The notes beneath the pieces were generated by a model. The model was not told where the DNA came from, did not search any database, and saw only the letters and a list, made by a program, of their open reading frames with translations. A stretch of 64,000 nt of DNA from Candidatus Saccharimonadota bacterium (lineage in GTDB: Bacteria > Patescibacteriota > Saccharimonadia > Saccharimonadales > Saccharimonadaceae), in NCBI GenBank assembly GCA_027312165.1, contig DAICXN010000001.1, positions 46,483 through 110,482 of the forward strand, written 5' to 3'. Positions 58,342 through 64,000 of this stretch are shown here, one piece after another. The position numbers were made by a program, and so were the translations under genes. Each line of letters begins with the position of its first letter. Position 1 is the first letter of the stretch.

Positions 58342-59400
58342 TTAATTAGAAGTTTCTTCGGCTAGAGTGTAGGTGGCCTTCGCGGCACGCTTGAACTGAG
58401 GCTTGCTTTGAAGGTTGAGCAAGATAGTCGTCTCTTTGACCTGTCGGTTTTTCAAGACTCGTTTGACTATCTCTTCTCGGTGAAGGGGCTCGCCCGCCTT
58501 TTTTAAGACCTCGGTGATGATATCTGCCACTGTGCCGCGGCTGTAGCCCCAAGATTCAAGGGCGTAAATCCCGCGACCTATCAGGACGAATCGTTTGTCC
58601 TTAATCAGTTCGTTGTGGATTGCCTGAGTAGTTACGTCTTTTCGCTTAAAGTCACTCTCTTTGATAGCTTTGGCAATAGCGGAGAAGTGCATTGGCTTGC
58701 CTTTGTCTTCAAGGATGACGAAAATCTTGTCGCGAATATTCTTTGGGTTGACGGTTGGCCACTTGACAAGTCCCCAGTTACCTTTTAATTCAGCCAACTT
58801 TTTGCTAATACTAGCAAGTGCAGTGATATTGAGGGGATGCTCATACTTCATTGAGTTATGCATTTCCTCGGCAGTTATGGGCTGACCGTGATTTTTGATA
58901 AACTTAACGATTTCGGTGACCTGTCGCTTAACTTCTTTTTCATCGCCGATTGTGCCGATTACTGCTGCCTGATGAAAGTCGTCGTTTTCATTTATTGAGG
59001 TTATCGATGGTGCCAACTCGGCTATAAAGGCTACGTGAGATTTCTCGGTGGCTGATCCCGCCCTGCCAAGTAGATGAGATGTCAGATCCTGTATGCGAGC
59101 AGCTCGACCCATCTCAGATAGTTTTGAGGTAATTGTCTTCTCAAGAGCCACCGCAGAGGCAATTTTGCCTTCACTCATTGCCAGCCTGAGTCGAACCAAG
59201 ATTGCCTTTTCCAGCTGCCTAACACGCTCCCTTGTGATGCCGAGCATTTCACCAATGTGCTCAAGTGTTTCCTTGCGGTCATATAGGCCGAACCGTCGAC
59301 TAATGATTGTCTGCTCGCGTTCTTGGCTTATCTCGCCTAGAATATCTTTTACTGCATCTGTTAGATCGGTTGCTGTGTCAGTTTTTGCTGGCTGGCTCAT
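58342..59400 (-). CDS. Sigma-70 region-4-like HTH fused to HARE-HTH winged-helix domains
   Basis: REQTIISRRFGLYDRKETLEHIGEMLGITRERVRQLEKAIL (sigma4) then KIFVILEDKGKPMHFSAIAKAI...ALESWGY (HARE-HTH-like); ATG at 59400 or GTG at 59430. Confidence 0.8.
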   Translation of the reverse strand: MSQPAKTDTATDLTDAVKDILGEISQEREQTIISRRFGLYDRKETLEHIGEMLGITRERVRQLEKAILVRLRLAMSEGKIASAVALEKTITSKLSEMGRAARIQDLTSHLLGRAGSATEKSHVAFIAELAPSITSINENDDFHQAAVIGTIGDEKEVKRQVTEIVKFIKNHGQPITAEEMHNSMKYEHPLNITALASISKKLAELKGNWGLVKWPTVNPKNIRDKIFVILEDKGKPMHFSAIAKAIKESDFKRKDVTTQAIHNELIKDKRFVLIGRGIYALESWGYSRGTVADIITEVLKKAGEPLHREEIVKRVLKNRQVKETTILLNLQSKPQFKRAAKATYTLAEETSN

Positions 59401-59611
59401 GATTTTTGTGGATTTTCCTCTCTGCCTCACCTCAGGATTAGTGATTAATATAACTCAATATTCTTATTATACAACTAGCTAGATAAAAAGTCAACTGTAT
59501 AACTAAGCTATATAGATTATAGCACAAATTTTACTAAAATCACATACAGTGTCATGGGATATTTTTAGAGTTTAGAGTGTTTGGGGCAAAACAAATTTAG
59601 TGGCTGAGCGG

Positions 59612-61948
59612 CTACTTTTTCGACTTCTTTGCGGGCGATTTTTTGGTCGTAGTCTTGCGTGGCCGTCGCGATGACTTGGCTGGTGCGGCCTTGAGGATTT
59701 CCTTGGCCTGGTCGTGAGTTATTGACTGCGGCTCAATATCTTTTGGTATCTTTGCGTTCTTTTTGCCGTCAGTTATGTAAGGACCGTAGCGACCATTGAG
59801 TACTTTTATGCCATCGCCGAAGTCGGCAATATTCTTCGCGGCTTCTGCCTTTAGTTTTTCGTCGTACAGCTCTAGCGCCTTTTCAAGAGTAATAGTATGA
59901 GGGTCTTCTGGCTTGATGCTGACGAATAGCTTGCCAACTTGGATGTATGGGCCAAAGCGCCCGATGTTCGCCTTAATGTCCTCACCTTCTTTAGTCTTTC
60001 CGACGAGTCGAGGTAGCTTGAACATCTCAAGCGCTTGCTCTAGGGTCACGGTCTCAATACGGGTGCCTTTAGGCATAGGGGCAAACTGGGGCTTTTCTTC
60101 GCTGTCAGTAGAGCCAAGTTGGAGCATTGGGCCAAAGCGGCCAAAGCGAGCAATGATTGGCTTGTTGGTCTTTGGGTCTAGCCCCACCTCACGATTAGCG
60201 CCGACTTTGCTGCGGTCGATGCCGCCAGATTTTTCTACTAATTCATGAAAAGGCGTGTAGAAAGCGTGCAGCATGTCGCTCTTCGCCAGCTTGGCGTCAG
60301 CTATTTGATCGAACTCTCGTTCAACATTGGCGGTAAAGTCATAATCAACTATCTGATCGAAATGTTCTCCCAGAAAGTCGGCAATAAGCTCGCCACTTGG
60401 CGTGGGGATTAGCTTGCCTTTGTTGCTGCCTGTTTTTTCCTGAACAACCTCACGCTCAACCGACTCGCCGTTGTAGGTGATAGTAATTACATCCCTAGGC
60501 TCGCCTTCGCCAGTTCCTTTTTCAGCATAGCCCCTGGTTTGGATGGTGTCGATAATTGTCGCATAGGTAGATGGTCGACCGATTCCTAGATCCTCTAGCT
60601 TTTTAACGAGCGATCCTTCGGTGTAGCGGGCTGGAGGTCTGGCGAATATTTGTCTAGCCTCAATGAAGTGAGTCTCGAGCCGTTCGCCGTTTTGTAGTTT
60701 TGGTAGCATTTCGTCTTTGCCGCCGCCGTAAACTCTCAAGAAGCCGTCAAATATAACAACCTCTCCTTTGGCTTCAAACTTCTTGCCTTTTACGCTACTG
60801 ATGTTAATCGAGACGGTGGTTTTTTCGAGTTTTGCAGGGCTCATCTGGCTGGCAAGAGTGCGTCTGCGGATTAAGTCGTAAAGTTTTTGATCGTACTCAT
60901 TAGAAGAGACCGATTCGCGCGATATGTCTGTTGGTCGAATTGCCTCATGGGCTTCCTGGGCGCCTGCCGATTTGGTTTTGAATTTACGAACAGTTGAGTA
61001 CTCGGGGCCATAGAGACGTTTGATAAACTCGGTAGCAGCGGCGATTGCTTGGCCGCTCAGGTTGACTGAGTCTGTTCGCATATAGGTAATTTTTCCGGCC
61101 TGGTAAAGTTTTTGAGCCGCAGCCATGGTTGCCTTCGAGCTAAAACCAAGCTTGGAGTTAGCTTCCTGCTGAAGGGTCGATGTCGTGAAGGGGGCGGCAG
61201 GGTTTCTGGTACCGGGTGTTTTAGCGGTATCGGCAACTTCAAAGCTGGCGCCCTTAAGGCTGTCGAGGAACTCTTGAGCATCCTCTTCCCTGTCAAAGCG
61301 GTTATTTAATTCAGCCTTAAACTCGTGCCCATCGTGTATAAATAGAGCTGTAACTTTAAACTGCGACGAGCCCTCAAAAGAGTTGATCTCTCGCTCTCGC
61401 TCAACCAGCAGCCTGACGGCTGGACTCTGAACGCGCCCGGCAGATTTGCCACCAGGTACTTTTTGCCAAACAACGGGGCTTAGTTCAAAGCCAACCAGGC
61501 GATCAAGTATTTGCCTGGCCTGCTGCGCTTGGACTAGGTTCATGTCAACGGTACGCGGCTTTTTGATGGCTTCTTCGATCGCCCCTTTGGTAATCTCGTG
61601 AAACACTATTCGTCGTACGGTGGCAGGATCGAGGTCCAGAACCTTGCAGAGGTGCCAGGCAATAGCCTCCCCTTCGCGGTCCTCGTCAGTGGCTAGCCAG
61701 ACATTTTCCTTGCCGACACTTTTAACTGCCTTTTTGAGTTCAGAAATGACTTTCTTTTTCTCGGGATCAACTTCGTACTGAGCATAAAAATCATTAGCGA
61801 CATCAATCGGCGGGGTGTTGTCTTTAGTTTTTTTAACGATCGAACGAATGTGGCCGATACTTGAGAGTACCTGAAAATCCTTACCAAGATATTTCTCGAT
61901 TGTCTTGGCTTTGGCTGGGCTCTCAACTATTACTAAATTTTTGCTCAT
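59612..61948 (-). CDS. topA: DNA topoisomerase I
   Basis: MSKNLVIVESPAKAKTIEKYLG, TDEDREGEAIAWHL, GKITYMRTDSVNLS; lysine-rich tail. Confidence 0.97.
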   Translation of the reverse strand: MSKNLVIVESPAKAKTIEKYLGKDFQVLSSIGHIRSIVKKTKDNTPPIDVANDFYAQYEVDPEKKKVISELKKAVKSVGKENVWLATDEDREGEAIAWHLCKVLDLDPATVRRIVFHEITKGAIEEAIKKPRTVDMNLVQAQQARQILDRLVGFELSPVVWQKVPGGKSAGRVQSPAVRLLVEREREINSFEGSSQFKVTALFIHDGHEFKAELNNRFDREEDAQEFLDSLKGASFEVADTAKTPGTRNPAAPFTTSTLQQEANSKLGFSSKATMAAAQKLYQAGKITYMRTDSVNLSGQAIAAATEFIKRLYGPEYSTVRKFKTKSAGAQEAHEAIRPTDISRESVSSNEYDQKLYDLIRRRTLASQMSPAKLEKTTVSINISSVKGKKFEAKGEVVIFDGFLRVYGGGKDEMLPKLQNGERLETHFIEARQIFARPPARYTEGSLVKKLEDLGIGRPSTYATIIDTIQTRGYAEKGTGEGEPRDVITITYNGESVEREVVQEKTGSNKGKLIPTPSGELIADFLGEHFDQIVDYDFTANVEREFDQIADAKLAKSDMLHAFYTPFHELVEKSGGIDRSKVGANREVGLDPKTNKPIIARFGRFGPMLQLGSTDSEEKPQFAPMPKGTRIETVTLEQALEMFKLPRLVGKTKEGEDIKANIGRFGPYIQVGKLFVSIKPEDPHTITLEKALELYDEKLKAEAAKNIADFGDGIKVLNGRYGPYITDGKKNAKIPKDIEPQSITHDQAKEILKAAPAKSSRRPRKTTTKKSPAKKSKK

Positions 61949-62038
61949 ATATCTATTGTACCCGAGTGGATACAAGGCTTGAGTGTAATGCAATAATTCA
62001 CGAATGTCAAAGGCGGCGGCCGTGGAGTCAGTCTAGGT

Positions 62039-62911
62039 CTAGCGAGTTGTCCACTGGTTTGCGCCTAGGGGTTTGACTAGCCCGTTAATCTCGAGCATGG
62101 TTAGAGCAGTAGCAAAGTCGCTGGCACTTAGTCCGGATTTTTGCTGTAGCTGCTCGCCGTCTCTAAGTCCTGAGGCAAGTAGTTCGAGTATGGTATTTTC
62201 AGCAGGATTGTCGCCGAGTGCTAGTTTCGTTTGGGTTGTGGCGCCGAGGATCAGTTCAGGGGCAATGACCTCTAGGATACTTTCGGCTGATACCGCCAGG
62301 TGTGCACCTTGAGCCAATAAAGAATTGCAACCCTCCGACAATGGACTCGTTATATTTCCGGGCACCGCAAAGACTTCCCTTCCTTGGTTAAGAGCATGAC
62401 CGACGGTATTTAATGTGCCACTTTTTGCGGCGGCTTCAGTGACCAAAACAGCATCCGAGACGCCGCTGACTAAACGGTTCCTTTCGAGGAAGCTCCATTT
62501 CCCGACCAGTTTGTCGTCCCCTTCTCCCCACTCTGACATTATTGCTCCGCCGTTCTCAACGATTCTTTTGGCGAGCCCTAGGTTGGATCGCGGTGAGATG
62601 TCGGGCAGAGCGTTGGTTACAACGGCGATGGTTTTTCCGCCCGCTTCAAGCGCAGCCTGGTGGGCGACAGCATCTATGCCAAGAGCCAGGCCGCTAACTA
62701 TTACTACGCCTCTTTTGGCTAGATCATAGGTCAGTCGTTGAGTTACCTCTATGCCGTATCGGGTGGGCTTGCGGCTACCAACCACCGCCACTACCGGTAG
62801 GCTCTCGTCGGGGAGTTGACCGATGTAATTAATTCTTTGTGGCGCATCAGAAATTTCGCCAAGTTTTCGGGTAAATGTGTGGTCTTCGGGACGAATTCTA
62901 TTGATTTTCAT
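62039..62911 (-). CDS. dprA: DNA processing protein DprA
   Basis: VAVVGSRKPTRYG, VVIVSGLALGIDAVAHQAALEAGGKTIAVV, NRLVSGVSDAVLVTEAAAKSGTLNT, VPGNITSPLSEGCNSLLAQGA. Confidence 0.95.
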   Translation of the reverse strand: MKINRIRPEDHTFTRKLGEISDAPQRINYIGQLPDESLPVVAVVGSRKPTRYGIEVTQRLTYDLAKRGVVIVSGLALGIDAVAHQAALEAGGKTIAVVTNALPDISPRSNLGLAKRIVENGGAIMSEWGEGDDKLVGKWSFLERNRLVSGVSDAVLVTEAAAKSGTLNTVGHALNQGREVFAVPGNITSPLSEGCNSLLAQGAHLAVSAESILEVIAPELILGATTQTKLALGDNPAENTILELLASGLRDGEQLQQKSGLSASDFATALTMLEINGLVKPLGANQWTTR

Positions 62912-62931
62912 GCAATTTATGTCCGAAACTA

Positions 62932-62960
62932 TTGACAATATGTCAAATGACTGCTATAAT
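62932..62960 (+). promoter_or_regulatory. Perfect consensus promoter TTGACA-17-TATAAT overlapping a palindrome
   Basis: TTGACA 62932-62937, TATAAT 62955-62960; TTGACA ATA TGTCAA palindrome. Confidence 0.85.
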
Positions 62961-62962
62961 GA

Positions 62963-63278
62963 TGCATGGTTGGTTGATCTGCGAGATCAACCAAATGCAC
63001 CTTATACCCCCTATTCTAACATTTTGTTAGGGTGTGTGCGACGGCAATAAGTATCTATACCCTCCACTTCTTGCATCAAACGTTCGCACGCATACTAATC
63101 CCTTTGACCCCTCGATTGGTTCTTAAGCCTGTCGAGGAGCCCGTTCAAGCATGGACTATCCAGTAGTGAGAGATCAGGCGCGCCGGTTGTAGATAACACC
63201 GCGATGACGCTTCCATGAGGGGTGGGTTGAAGGGTAAAAAAGCACCAGGTGATGCCCACCCTTACCTGGTGCTTTTTT
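62963..63278 (+). ncRNA. Candidate structured noncoding RNA, about 310 nt
   Basis: Follows a consensus promoter, begins with a 16-bp hairpin, ends in a strong intrinsic terminator, no ORF. Confidence 0.6.
63241..63278 (+). terminator. Intrinsic terminator
   Basis: AGCACCAGGT ... ACCTGGTGCTTTTTT, preceded by complementary A-run. Confidence 0.92.
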
Positions 63279-63356
63279 ATTTGAAAAACGCGTCAATAGT
63301 GTTAAGGTAGCAGTAGCGGAACTCGTGTACTTTATCGGCATCAAAGGAGGTGAGGA

Positions 63357-63512
63357 ATGACACCTGCGGTTAAGAAAGTGCTACTCGTGCTAGTAGTTAT
63401 CTACTTGGTCTTTCGCCTAGTTACCGATCCGGTCGGTTCGGCCGAATCAGTCAAGGTCGTTTTTGGCGCTTTCGAGTCACTGGGGGTATTCTTTGAGGCC
63501 CTCGCTACATAA
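63357..63512 (+). CDS. Small membrane protein, 51 aa
   Basis: MTPAVKKVLLVLVVIYLVFRLVTDPVGSAESVKVVFGAFESLGVFFEALAT; SD AAGGAGGTGAGGA; terminator follows; not in ORF track. Confidence 0.75.
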   Translation: MTPAVKKVLLVLVVIYLVFRLVTDPVGSAESVKVVFGAFESLGVFFEALAT

Positions 63513-63522
63513 CTATCCGCGT

Positions 63523-63560
63523 ACCTGGGGTGTTTGATGTTTTATATCGACACCCCAGGT
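63523..63560. terminator. Hairpin terminator
   Basis: ACCTGGGGTGT / ACACCCCAGGT 11-bp perfect arms. Confidence 0.7.
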
Positions 63561-63588
63561 AATTAACCTTTCAAGCTCTGGCATATTA

Positions 63589-63617
63589 TTGACAATAAAG
63601 CATCAACCTGCTATAAT
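63589..63617 (+). promoter_or_regulatory. Perfect consensus promoter TTGACA-17-TATAAT
   Basis: TTGACA 63589-63594, TATAAT 63612-63617. Confidence 0.85.
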
Positions 63618-63625
63618 AAAGATAT

Positions 63626-64000
63626 ATGACCACTATGGATTTTGATGAGATGCGATTGAAGCAGTGTCGTGACTTTGTCAGAGACTATTTCCGCCTAAGC
63701 TTGCCAGTTGATAGACTTCTTTTTGATGACATTGAGACCGGAGATGGGTCTTATTTGATGATATTTCAAGGCGGTGACTCGCCTTACGGGTTGTTTATAG
63801 CAGATGGTTCAAAAACTCAAACCTATGGCGACGTTAAAGAGATGGCCAAACAGGTTGGACTTACCGTTGAAAGCTGCTTTCCTCCTCGTGCCGATCAGCA
63901 ATATTTTAAGCGCGAAGGAGAGAAGTTGTTTCAGGCGGCCTTCCCTGCTCTGAAATCTTGGACCGAAGAGGACACCAAGTTTTATCAGCAGTTAGTTGAA
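63626..64000 (+). CDS. Hypothetical protein, partial (continues beyond window)
   Basis: Open frame MTTMDFDEMRLKQCRDFVRDYFRLSLPVDRLLFDDIETG... to window end; leaderless-type promoter. Confidence 0.75.
   Translation, partial: MTTMDFDEMRLKQCRDFVRDYFRLSLPVDRLLFDDIETGDGSYLMIFQGGDSPYGLFIADGSKTQTYGDVKEMAKQVGLTVESCFPPRADQQYFKREGEKLFQAAFPALKSWTEEDTKFYQQLVE

Noticed and set aside
186-63000. Many antisense and out-of-frame ORFs in the supplied track (e.g. 465-848 -, 13587-14027 -, 16557-17105 -)
   Set aside because: They lie fully inside strongly supported genes, lack promoters or SDs and have no recognisable domains.
1-64000. UGA recoding (as in Gracilibacteria/Absconditabacteria)
   Set aside because: TGA serves as a normal stop (e.g. 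lysS end at 7243-7245) and conserved genes are intact under the standard code.
1-64000. CRISPR array or insertion sequences
   Set aside because: No spaced direct-repeat arrays and no transposase-like proteins were found by reading.

Overview
The window looks like a compact chromosomal segment from a Candidate Phyla Radiation bacterium, most likely Saccharibacteria (TM7). This is inferred from gene content and protein style; there is no rRNA gene here to confirm it. It uses the standard code (TGA is used as a stop). Most of it is housekeeping: recF (partial), frr, uppS, RseP-like protease, proS, greA, lysS, a MacB-like ABC transporter, uppP, serS, hpf, secA, murD, prfB, ftsEX plus a PcsB-like CHAP protein, ctpA, rpmA, xseAB, recO, glgX, glyS, yvcK, rnhA, a division/cell-wall cluster (mraZ-rsmH-ftsL-ftsI-mraY-ftsW-murG-ftsQ), a T4SS-type ATPase, topA and dprA. 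No CRISPR array, tRNA, rRNA or clear transposon was seen. Main points of interest: (1) an 11-G homopolymer inside the promoter spacer of a type IV pilin gene, a likely phase-variation switch; (2) a repeated architecture in which the -10 box lies 6-12 nt from the ATG, suggesting widespread leaderless transcription; (3) a roughly 310-nt putative structured ncRNA next to dprA, with a consensus promoter and a strong terminator; (4) a structured, G-poor RNA element between mraZ and rsmH and a MraZ-box array upstream of mraZ; (5) a DUF4868/KwaB-like protein coupled to a Pif1-like helicase; (6) a very divergent RelA/SpoT-like protein; (7) a sigma-region-4/HARE-HTH fusion; (8) small ORFs missing from the supplied track. 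Family assignments come from reading protein motifs by eye; no database search was run.
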